Part shown: positions 44,847 through 52,406 of the stretch, one piece after another
Position numbering within the stretch: the stretch's first letter is position 1
Layout of the letters: every line of letters starts with the position of its first letter
From: Hyphomicrobiales bacterium
Lineage (GTDB): Bacteria; Pseudomonadota; Alphaproteobacteria; Rhizobiales; HXMU1428-3
Direction of reading: 5' to 3'
NCBI GenBank assembly: GCA_021775425.1
Contig: JAJFHX010000043.1
Span: forward strand, 90,841 to 154,840
DNA: 64,000 bases
Made by a program: the position numbers and the translations under genes
Notes under the pieces: generated by a model
What the model saw: only the letters and a program-made list of their open reading frames with translations
Told to the model about the DNA's origin: nothing
The model's database searches: none

Positions 44847-45065
44847 CAGTTCACTCCCCTGAAGCTGTTCGTTGCTTGTGAAACAGGCGTTATTTTCAGC
44901 CGGGCTTTGTTGTTTTTATTGCCATGGCTTATTTGGGCTGTAGCTTATTTTTATTTTGATCAATCTTAGGCGCTAACAGGCGAACTCACAAATCCACTCG
45001 GATGTGCGGTTGCCTATTAGTTGATCATAACAGGTTATCATAAGAGGGTATGGATTAAATCTGAC

Positions 45066-45995
45066 TCAACTTGTGGGTGTTTGATCAGATTTCTGCAACA
45101 GATGGAGGGCGTGCTGGCGCAACCACTGATGACATTCATCGCGCTCAAAACTTCTGTGCCAGCCAAGATGAATTGGCATTTTGGGCATGGCAAAGGGTAA
45201 TGTCACTTCTGTTATTGAGAGATGATTTGAGATCAGCGCGGCATGCAGCGCCGGGACAGTGACAAGACTACCGAGTTCCAAAGCCAGAAGAATGCCCGTT
45301 AGTGAAGAGGTGACTTTAAAGAGCTGAGATGCTGGCAGTTTATGTTTTAACAATTGCTGCTCTAGCGGACATGGTTTCACGCCTGATTGCTGAACCATGA
45401 TGTGATTGTAACTCTGGAATTTTTTGAGAGTGAGTTTTTTGTCTTTTTGTGAAAATGATTTGCTGGCAATGGTTATGTAAGGATCTTCAGCAATTGTTAC
45501 CCAGTTGATATCAGCCACTTCGGCTGGTTGTTCGCCTTCGATGAGAGCAAAATCTGTTCGCCCCTGACGCAGCTCTTCAAAATTATCGGCGCTGTTATTG
45601 CCGATCCGTACGAGTTCGATATTTGGTGCATCTTTGAGGATTTTTATCCTTAATGGTGGCAGCAGATATAGCTCTGCCATTTCGGGGCAGGAAAGTGTGA
45701 AGGTTCTTTGCTGCGTGCCGGGATTAAACGGTGTTGTCGGGCGCAGTAAACTTTCTAACCCTGAGACGATGATGTGTATTGTTGGTGCCAGGTCTTTGGC
45801 CCGCGCGGTCGGGGCCAGCCTTTGCCCAGCGCGGACAAATAATTCATCATCAAAAATGTGCCGTAAATTGGCAAGCGCGTGGCTCACAGCTGAGGGGCTG
45901 CGCCCTAATCTTTCGGCTGCTCTTGTGACGCTTGCATCAATTAACAAAGCATCCAGCACAACGATCAGGTTTGCGTCCAGTTCTTTTAAATGCAT
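45066..45995 (-). CDS. LysR-family regulator (NodD/SyrM-like subgroup)
   Basis: 309 aa. The start MHLKELDANLIVVLDALLIDASVTRAAERLGRSPSAVSHALANLR is the NodD/LinR/PcpR-like LysR DNA-binding domain (helix-turn-helix about 23-43), followed by a periplasmic-binding-like effector domain. It lies on the same strand as, and 219 bp upstream of, the molybdopterin oxidoreductase gene. Control of that gene is plausible but unproven. Confidence 0.85.
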   Translation of the reverse strand: MHLKELDANLIVVLDALLIDASVTRAAERLGRSPSAVSHALANLRHIFDDELFVRAGQRLAPTARAKDLAPTIHIIVSGLESLLRPTTPFNPGTQQRTFTLSCPEMAELYLLPPLRIKILKDAPNIELVRIGNNSADNFEELRQGRTDFALIEGEQPAEVADINWVTIAEDPYITIASKSFSQKDKKLTLKKFQSYNHIMVQQSGVKPCPLEQQLLKHKLPASQLFKVTSSLTGILLALELGSLVTVPALHAALISNHLSITEVTLPFAMPKMPIHLGWHRSFERDECHQWLRQHALHLLQKSDQTPTS

Positions 45996-46220
45996 GATTT
46001 TGAAGATGCATAAACTGCATCTATTACCTTAATTAGATTTCATTTTACTAAATTATATTTCTTTGGCATGTTCATTGTCAATGCTATTAATCGAACTCCT
46101 CTGATTAAGCATTATCTCTATTGGGGTCTTTAACCCTTTGCTTTTACTGTTTTTTATTAAGACGGTAACTCCAGAGCAAAGGCGCGTTAACTCGACCTCA
46201 AATTTGAAGCAGCAAAACTT

Positions 46221-46258
46221 GCCGTGCATTCTTTTATTAGTCTGCACGGCCTTTTTTT
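46221..46258 (+). terminator. Orphan rho-independent terminator (possible small RNA 3' end)
   Basis: Stem GCCGTGCA / TGCACGGC (8 bp) with a 14-nt loop, followed directly by CTTTTTTT. It points rightward, but no rightward gene precedes it: the gene to the left is the minus-strand LysR gene and the next rightward gene, alkB, starts 115 bp later. The 377-bp gap (45996-46372) therefore likely encodes a small RNA ending here, or a leader attenuator for alkB. No clear -35/-10 pair could be fixed. Confidence 0.6.
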
Positions 46259-46372
46259 GTGTTTTTTTACTGGCGCAATCATTCCCCCTTATCAAATTAT
46301 TTAAGCCTGTTATTCTATCGCCCTGGTTCTGATTTCTTAGGTTTATCAAGTTAACTCTGGAGTGGTCTTTTG

Positions 46373-47029
46373 ATGGGTGAAGATTTATTTGATGGTGTGC
46401 CGGCTCAAAAAATTGAAATCGCCCCCGAAGCATTTATTTTGCCGCGCTTTGCTTTTGAGACTGCAGCCAGGCTCGTTACTCTGATTGAGAAAATCGACAA
46501 GACGGCTCCTTTTCGGCATATGAAACTGCGGCGAGGCAGGACGATGTCTGTTGCCCTTACCAATTGCGGTGAGGCGGGCTGGGTTTCTGATTGCAGAGGG
46601 TATCGCTATGAGAAACTTGATCCGCACTCTGGCAAGGCCTGGCCTGATATACCACCAGAGTTTATTGAGCTGGCTGAGCAAGCGGCGCGAAGTGCCGGGT
46701 TTGATGGATTTTTGCCCAATGCCTGTTTGATTAACAGATATGAAATCGGGGCGCGGTTATCCCTACATCAGGACAAGGATGAGGGAGATTTTCGTTATCC
46801 GATTGTTTCCGTTTCACTTGGGCTGCCTGCAAAGTTTTTGTTTGGTGGACCTCAGCGTAGTGACAAAGTAAAGCGGATGATCTTATCGCATGGGGATGTT
46901 TGTGTCTGGGGGGGCGCATCGCGATTATGCTACCATGGCATTGACCCGTTAAAACCGGGTGAACATGCACTGACCGGGGCGGTCAGGTATAATCTGACTT
47001 TTCGGCGAACTTCTGAAATTTCTGGCTAA
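46373..47029 (+). CDS. alkB: Alpha-ketoglutarate-dependent DNA repair dioxygenase AlkB
   Basis: 218 aa. Reverses N-alkyl damage (1-methyladenine, 3-methylcytosine) in DNA by oxidative demethylation. Iron ligands His-X-Asp are in LSLHQDKDE and the distal His in SRLCYHGIDPL. The 2-oxoglutarate Arg is in RYNLTFRR. The substrate lid MKLRRGRTMSVALTNCG and FLPNACLINRY match E. coli AlkB. ATG 46373 is preferred over the adjacent TTG 46370. No ada gene is nearby. Confidence 0.93.
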   Translation: MGEDLFDGVPAQKIEIAPEAFILPRFAFETAARLVTLIEKIDKTAPFRHMKLRRGRTMSVALTNCGEAGWVSDCRGYRYEKLDPHSGKAWPDIPPEFIELAEQAARSAGFDGFLPNACLINRYEIGARLSLHQDKDEGDFRYPIVSVSLGLPAKFLFGGPQRSDKVKRMILSHGDVCVWGGASRLCYHGIDPLKPGEHALTGAVRYNLTFRRTSEISG

Positions 47030-47055
47030 ACATTATCGCATTGTCATGTGCAGTT

Positions 47056-47433
47056 TTACAAAAGGACTTGCTGTTTTTTGACTTTTTCAAGTTCTTCGAT
47101 GGTGAACAGACGGGATTTGATTATAAACCGCACACCTCTTGGTGATTCAATTGAAAATCCGCTGCTATGCCCTTCCACAACATCAATGATTAAATGTGAA
47201 TGCGACCAGTCTTTATAAAGATCCTTTTCTATAAAGAAGGGACAGCCTTCAATTTCACCAAGACGTAAATCACGTTCATTGATTTTATGCTCACCCTGCA
47301 CATAGCACATTGGCGCGCTGCCATCTCCGTGTTCACCAGATAAATGAAACATCAGATCTCCGTGGGCGTGAATGAGTTCTCGCAGGAGGGTAGCCGCCGC
47401 TGTTGTTGCAGTGACGAGTTTTATCTCATTCAT
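47056..47433 (-). CDS. DUF779 family protein
   Basis: 125 aa. DUF779 blocks are visible: LMFHLSG, DGSAPMCY, GEIEGCPFFIEKD, HSHLIIDVVEG and RGVRFIIKSRLFT. Family members usually read SGGCCDGSxPMCY; here the paired cysteines are replaced (SGEHGDGSAPMCY), so any metal or disulphide role of that pair is lost. DUF779 genes often neighbour aldehyde dehydrogenases, but none is adjacent here. Confidence 0.85.
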   Translation of the reverse strand: MNEIKLVTATTAAATLLRELIHAHGDLMFHLSGEHGDGSAPMCYVQGEHKINERDLRLGEIEGCPFFIEKDLYKDWSHSHLIIDVVEGHSSGFSIESPRGVRFIIKSRLFTIEELEKVKKQQVLL

Positions 47434-47540
47434 ATGTATCGTATTCCCTCTTTTTGTTCCCGGAGTTGAGCCAGGAACTGACCATTTAACTTATGGCTCT
47501 TATTAATTTTCAGCAGTCTTTTTTCAGTCGATCACTCATA

Positions 47541-48032
47541 TCAGTTCGTGTTGGTTAGCTTTAAGTCATGGTTGAGCAACTGACTTGCAAAATCATTTGT
47601 TGATTTCACCACAGGTTCAGTTTCACCTGTACCAATCAATGTGCTGGCACAGGCCTGCAAAGCCGGGCAGGCGTTGTGCTGGCTGGCTGCGATCATGGTA
47701 ATGGCTATGCGTTCATCGCGGCTGAATTGCTCATGTTCAAAATTTGAAACTTCGATTGTTCTTGTGGAGCTGGTCTGAACTGTCTGAGCCCAGAACGCTA
47801 ATTTAGCAATGGTTGATCTTGCTGTTTCTGCCCCCATCGAATGACTGAAATAATCCCAGGTCTTTTTCCAGAATTCAATATTGTTGTTCTGATATCCCGC
47901 CATCCAGAAACGAAAGCCAAGGCCGACTAATTCTTCAGGTGACCTGCTGGTAAGTTTCGGGCCGACATAAAGTTTTGAGAGGTTCTCATTCTGTATTTTT
48001 TCGAGAACATGTTGGGTTGTTTCAAGGCTCAT
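47541..48032 (-). CDS. Unknown protein, paralogue of the divergent 48915 gene
   Basis: 163 aa, probably cytoplasmic. It shares an ordered set of blocks with the protein at 48915-49517: a PEELVGLGFRFWMAG segment, an F-rich linker, ERIAITMIAASQH and CPALQAC, with a C-X5-C pair near the end, then TNDFASQLL. I do not recognise the family. The ATGA overlap with the small ORF upstream and a GGAGGG ribosome site support the start at 48032. Leftward arm of the Irr-box divergent pair. Confidence 0.7.
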   Translation of the reverse strand: MSLETTQHVLEKIQNENLSKLYVGPKLTSRSPEELVGLGFRFWMAGYQNNNIEFWKKTWDYFSHSMGAETARSTIAKLAFWAQTVQTSSTRTIEVSNFEHEQFSRDERIAITMIAASQHNACPALQACASTLIGTGETEPVVKSTNDFASQLLNHDLKLTNTN

Positions 48033-48229
48033 CTGACATAACCCTCCCAAGACTGAGGATCACATGAGAACTCAGGTGATGCGACACTTTGTGACATCAC
48101 GTCGTTTTGTGACGCCTGGCAGTGATTTTCGGGAAAATTTTTGCGCTTTGATTCTGTCAGGTTTGCGAATAAAAACCTGACCGGTGCGCGATGCACAGAC
48201 TCTGTGCATGTGCTTGGGATGTATAACAT
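48029..48229 (-). CDS. Small ORF translationally coupled to the 47541 gene
   Basis: 66 codons starting MLYIPSTCTESVHRAP with a GGAG ribosome site about 8 nt upstream. Its TGA stop overlaps the start of the next gene (ATGA). No family recognised. It may be a coupling leader peptide rather than a stable protein. Confidence 0.4.
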   Translation of the reverse strand: MLYIPSTCTESVHRAPVRFLFANLTESKRKNFPENHCQASQNDVMSQSVASPEFSCDPQSWEGYVR

Positions 48230-48359
48230 TTTAGTCTCCAATGGTCGAGATTCAAGGTCTCGAAATCAGACGGTTTTCCTCTCAGATGAGAGGCATTAAA
48301 TGCCATATTCAACTGATTATTGAACTTTAGTCAAGAGGGGATTGTAAATTATGAATAAG

Positions 48360-48376
48360 TTTAGAACGGTTTTAAA
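48360..48376. promoter_or_regulatory. Irr box (iron-control element)
   Basis: TTTAGAA-CGG-TTTTAAA matches 13 of the 14 specified bases of the ICE consensus TTTAGAA-N3-TTCTAAA. It lies almost midway between the two divergent small ORFs (131 bp from one start, 134 bp from the other). Irr controls iron and haem genes in Hyphomicrobiales and relatives, so it predicts iron-responsive expression of both arms, including the imelysin cluster. Confidence 0.75.
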
Positions 48377-48509
48377 GTACTGTTTTTATTGATTTTTATA
48401 TTGACGGTTATTTATAAGTTTGATTATCTAAGCTTGAAATCGCGCATAGATGCGGGGTTTTACATCAATCTAATAACAGGGCCTTGAACCCTGAATATTG
48501 GAGCAAATC

Positions 48510-48779
48510 ATGTTTATTTCTTCACGCCCTTCCCGGGCCTATTCAGTGTGTTATCTGGAGGTATCTCAGATAACAGCTTTAGCAGGCCACTCTTCATATA
48601 ACGAAAATTATTTTTCTGGAAAATCACGTGTTCTGAACAGGCGCGAGAACGCTCATCTGTTGGGGGTTCGCAATCAGGCTGTTCATGAGGATGGTATTCT
48701 GACTGAAAAGTCTATGATGACAGATTACAGACAGGCCATTTTTCAAAATAACACTCTTTTGCGGGGGTTGGTTAACTGA
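48510..48779 (+). CDS. Small ORF upstream of the 48915 gene
   Basis: 89 codons starting MFISSRPSRAYSVCYLEVS with GGAG about 7 nt before the ATG. It ends with DYRQAIFQNNTLLRGLVN. Not recognised. It is the first ORF of the rightward arm from the Irr box and mirrors the small ORF on the other arm. Reality as a protein is uncertain. Confidence 0.45.
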   Translation: MFISSRPSRAYSVCYLEVSQITALAGHSSYNENYFSGKSRVLNRRENAHLLGVRNQAVHEDGILTEKSMMTDYRQAIFQNNTLLRGLVN

Positions 48780-48914
48780 TCAGGCCTGCTGGTGCAATGA
48801 GGTTGGTTGACTTTGGATGTTTGGTTTATTCAGTTTCAGTATTTAATCAATTTTTTTCCAAAATCCCACCACTCACCTGCTGGCTTGTCATGTCAAATTG
48901 CTAACGAAACTATT

Positions 48915-49517
48915 ATGACAGAGAAACGTTCAACATATAAAGCCGGGCAATGGTCTTCTTACGAGGATGAATCTGAGGCAACCGCAACATCTGCGGAATT
49001 ATCAGCTGACTGGCAGGTCCGGTGTACACCAAAAGGCTGTTCGGCTGGTTTTGGTTTTAACACGCCGCCCGAGCGCATGGTCGGCATGGGCTTTCGCTGC
49101 TGGATGCGCGGTGTGCAGTGCCGCGATGTGCGGTATTTTGATGCCTGTAGTCAGCGATATATTCAGTTTTTTGGTCTTAAAGACGGCGTTGTCTTATCAA
49201 CCAAACTTGGTAACTGGGTCAATGCCCTTGAGCGCAACAGGTTACGACAGTTGCGTATTCAGAAAATGGGAGATGCCGGCTTTAGTTATGATGAAGTTGT
49301 GGCGATTTCAATGATTGCAGCCTGCCAGCATAGTGAATGCCCAGCGCTTAAGGCCTGTATTTATGCGATGACAGCGGCTTCCGAATTAGAATTACCAACA
49401 AGAGCGGCAGAAGATTTTGCCAATGGATTAATTGATGCGGGGCAAATTTTAAAACCCTATTCAATCGCTGAGCCCTTGCAGCATCTTTCTACAAATTCAC
49501 AATCATTACCTAATTAA
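48915..49517 (+). CDS. Unknown protein upstream of imelysin, paralogue of the 47541 gene
   Basis: 200 aa. It shares with the divergent gene the blocks PPERMVGMGFRCWMRG, DEVVAISMIAACQH and CPALKACIYAM, and a terminal AAEDFANGLID. It has several extra cysteines (CTPKGC, RCW, QCRD). The frame is open to 48807, but the N-terminal extension has no counterpart in the paralogue and ATG 48915 is preferred, although its ribosome site is weak. It ends 21 bp before imelysin, so it probably belongs to the iron operon. Function unknown. Confidence 0.7.
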   Translation: MTEKRSTYKAGQWSSYEDESEATATSAELSADWQVRCTPKGCSAGFGFNTPPERMVGMGFRCWMRGVQCRDVRYFDACSQRYIQFFGLKDGVVLSTKLGNWVNALERNRLRQLRIQKMGDAGFSYDEVVAISMIAACQHSECPALKACIYAMTAASELELPTRAAEDFANGLIDAGQILKPYSIAEPLQHLSTNSQSLPN

Positions 49518-49538
49518 ACTTCAAAGGAGCGATGACTA

Positions 49539-50834
49539 ATGTTCAGATCACAAATTAAGAAAGGGGTAGCGCTCATTCTTGCCTCTCTTTTTGCAAGTGT
49601 GTTTTCTATTGCTGCCGTACAAGCGGAAGAGCCTAAGGTCAAAGATATCGTCACGACCTATGCCAATATCGCGGAAGCAACTTATCAGGATTCTCTTACA
49701 ACTGCCAAGGCACTTAAAACTGCGATTGATACATTAATCATGTCACCTTCCGCTGATAATTTAAAAGCTGCTCGTGATGCATGGCTGGCTGCCAGGGTGC
49801 CATATCAACAATCTGAAGCCTATCGATTTGGTAATGCGGTTGTTGATGACTGGGAGGGCAAAGTCAATGCCTGGCCACTTGATGAGGGGCTGATTGACTA
49901 TGTTTCTGAGGACTATGGCAGCGAATCTGATGAAAATGATCTCTATGTGGCCAATGTGGTTGCAAGTAAATCTATCAAAATTGGCGGCAAGACAGTTGAT
50001 ACCAGCACAATCGATAAAAAGCTGATTTCTGAAACATTGCATGAAGCCGGTGATGTGGAAGCCAATGTTGCAACCGGATATCACGCGATTGAATTTCTGC
50101 TATGGGGACAAGACCTGAATGGCACCAAAGCCGGGGCCGGGAACCGCCCTCATACTGATTATGACACCAAGAACTGCAGTAATGGCAATTGTGACCGCCG
50201 AGCCGCTTATCTTAGTTCTGCTGTTGAACTGCTTATTGATGACCTGAACTGGATTATCGCGCAATGGGGTGAAAAAGGCGAAGCGAGAACCGCCCTTCTG
50301 GCTAAATCTGACACAGAAGCCTTAACCACTATTTTTACCGGCCTTGGTTCACTTTCATATGGTGAGCTGGCTGGTGAGCGCATTAAACTTGGCCTTATTC
50401 TGCATGACCCGGAAGAAGAGCATGATTGTTTTTCCGATAATACCCACAATTCACATTTCTACGATGGTCTTGGCATCCAGAATGTGTATCTTGGTAGCTA
50501 TAAACGAATTGACGGTACAATTGTGGAAGGGGCTAGCCCTTCTGATCTTGTCAAAGCCAGAGATGCAAAGGCGGATCAGGAATTAAAAGACAGTCTTACC
50601 AAAACTATGAAAGCCATGACGGCCATGGTCAAACGGGCTGAAAGCACGGAAGCCTATGATCAGATGATTGGTGAAGGCAATGCTGAGGGAAATGCCGTTG
50701 TTCAGGCGGTGATTGATGGCCTGACTGGCCAGACGAAATCCATTCAAAGGGCTGTTGCGGCACTTAATCTGAAAGCCATTGAATTTGAAGGTTCTGACAG
50801 TCTTGATGACCCTTCAAAGGTCAATGCTGAATAG
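49539..50834 (+). CDS. Imelysin (peptidase M75) family iron-regulated protein
   Basis: 431 aa with a signal peptide (about 1-29, ending VQA). The GxHxxE motif is at 180-185 (GYHAIE). Other landmarks of the IrpA/ICMP type are EAYRFGN, AWPLDEGLIDYV and HDPEEEHDCFSDNTHNSHFYDGLGIQN. Such periplasmic or surface proteins take part in iron acquisition; protease activity is not established. AAGGAG ribosome site. Under the Irr-controlled promoter by position. Confidence 0.92.
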   Translation: MFRSQIKKGVALILASLFASVFSIAAVQAEEPKVKDIVTTYANIAEATYQDSLTTAKALKTAIDTLIMSPSADNLKAARDAWLAARVPYQQSEAYRFGNAVVDDWEGKVNAWPLDEGLIDYVSEDYGSESDENDLYVANVVASKSIKIGGKTVDTSTIDKKLISETLHEAGDVEANVATGYHAIEFLLWGQDLNGTKAGAGNRPHTDYDTKNCSNGNCDRRAAYLSSAVELLIDDLNWIIAQWGEKGEARTALLAKSDTEALTTIFTGLGSLSYGELAGERIKLGLILHDPEEEHDCFSDNTHNSHFYDGLGIQNVYLGSYKRIDGTIVEGASPSDLVKARDAKADQELKDSLTKTMKAMTAMVKRAESTEAYDQMIGEGNAEGNAVVQAVIDGLTGQTKSIQRAVAALNLKAIEFEGSDSLDDPSKVNAE

Positions 50835-50967
50835 ATTTTACAAGGCTTGTGTCTTGATCTGATGTTCTGACTGAGTCTTATTTGACACAGCTGAGATAAA
50901 TTGAACCGGTGCGGCTAAGTTAAGGAAAATATGGACTATTTCTCGGAACATATGAGACACACTCACC

Positions 50968-50982
50968 TTGAAATAGTTTCAA
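50968..50982. promoter_or_regulatory. Palindrome in the porin promoter region
   Basis: TTGAAA-TAG-TTTCAA is a perfect 6+6 dyad, 117 bp before the porin start, in a 264-bp gap without genes. It is not an Irr or classical Fur site. It is a candidate operator for an unidentified regulator. Confidence 0.3.
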
Positions 50983-51098
50983 ATTCTTAACCTTTTCTGG
51001 CCTACACCTTTTATTAACTATAGATTTTTGCAAAATGTTATATTATAACAATTTTTAGTTCTAAACCTTTTCGATGTGAAATTTTGGGGGAATGCCTA

Positions 51099-52376
51099 AT
51101 GACTAAAAACCGTGCTGCCTTTGGTGGCATTGCCCTTTTAACCGGGCTAAGTTTATTCGCACTCACCGGAACAGCAGCCAGAGCTGCTGATCTTGGCGGT
51201 GATTGCTGTGCTGACCTTGAAGTGCGTGTTGCAACGCTTGAAGCAACGACAGCCAGAAAAGGAAATCGGAAGGTTTCACTTAGCGTTTCTGGTCATGTGA
51301 ACCAGGCACTATTGTTCTGGGATGACGGCCAGGAAAGCGACGCCTATGTTGTTTCCAACTCAAATGATGATGTGGCGATGTTCCGTTTTACTGGGGACGC
51401 AAGAATCAGACCGGGCTGGACTGCTGGTTATGTGATTGAAATTGAATTAAGCAGCGCCAATTCTGGTGATGTCTCACAGACTGATGATGACGGCGCAAAT
51501 GGTTTGAATCTTAGTGAAAGTTCAATGTTCATTGAAAGTGAACAATGGGGTCGTCTTACCATTGGCCTTACCGGGCAACCATCTGATGGTGCGCCTGAAG
51601 TTGACCTTTCTGGTTCTGGCTATGTTGGTTACGCCTCGATTGCCGATACAGCTGGCGGCTTTAACTGGCGGCTCACTAATGGTGGTCTTTCTGGCATCAC
51701 ACTTGGTGATGTGTTTAACGATTTATATGGTGATACATATGATATCATCCGTTATGACACGCCGACCATTGCCGGTTTCACTCTTTCAGCTTCATGGGGT
51801 GAAGATGACATTTGGGATGTTGCCCTTAATTATGAAAAAGAGTGGGGTGTTTTCTCTGTTGCTGGTGCAGTTGCCTATACTGAAAACAGAGATGCGGACA
51901 GTGGCGGGGCGAAAGCCAACCAGAAAACTGTTGCCGGTTCATTCTCTGTTCTGCATAACCCAACTGGACTGAACTTTACATTTGCGACCGGTCAACGTGA
52001 TTTTGATGACACACCGCTGCGCAATGAAGCCACCTTCTATTATTTCAAAGGTGGCCTTTACAGACAGTTTAACTCACTTGGTAAAACAGCTTTCTATGGT
52101 GAATATGGTCAATTTGATGATATGTTTTACACCACTGACGCTGCTGTTGTTGGTAATCTGACAGCTGTTGCCGGTGCGGTTATTCAGGGCAGTGAAGCTG
52201 AAGTGTTTGGCTTTGGCCTGGTGCAATATGTTGATGCGGCTGCGATGCAACTGTTTATCGGCTATCGTCATTATGAAGTGGACTTTAATGTGGTGAATGC
52301 GGCTGGTGCTGCCATTACTCACACAGGTGCTCAGGATTTTGACACTGTGATGGCTGGTGCGCGGATTGAATTCTGA
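51099..52376 (+). CDS. Alphaproteobacterial outer-membrane porin
   Basis: 425 aa with a signal peptide (about 1-28, ending ARA) and a 16-strand-type porin body rich in aromatic and Gly/Asn/Asp residues. It ends in the outer-membrane signature ...GARIEF with terminal Phe. Just after the signal peptide is a CCADLEVRVATLEATTARKG segment, a short coiled coil seen in Rhizobiales Omp porins. A GGGGGA ribosome site fixes ATG 51099 rather than the TTG at 51084. Its location inside an iron cluster suggests it admits an iron complex (inference). Confidence 0.9.
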   Translation: MTKNRAAFGGIALLTGLSLFALTGTAARAADLGGDCCADLEVRVATLEATTARKGNRKVSLSVSGHVNQALLFWDDGQESDAYVVSNSNDDVAMFRFTGDARIRPGWTAGYVIEIELSSANSGDVSQTDDDGANGLNLSESSMFIESEQWGRLTIGLTGQPSDGAPEVDLSGSGYVGYASIADTAGGFNWRLTNGGLSGITLGDVFNDLYGDTYDIIRYDTPTIAGFTLSASWGEDDIWDVALNYEKEWGVFSVAGAVAYTENRDADSGGAKANQKTVAGSFSVLHNPTGLNFTFATGQRDFDDTPLRNEATFYYFKGGLYRQFNSLGKTAFYGEYGQFDDMFYTTDAAVVGNLTAVAGAVIQGSEAEVFGFGLVQYVDAAAMQLFIGYRHYEVDFNVVNAAGAAITHTGAQDFDTVMAGARIEF

Positions 52377-52406
52377 GCCAGCTAACGATTTAGGAATGAT
52401 TTTGGT

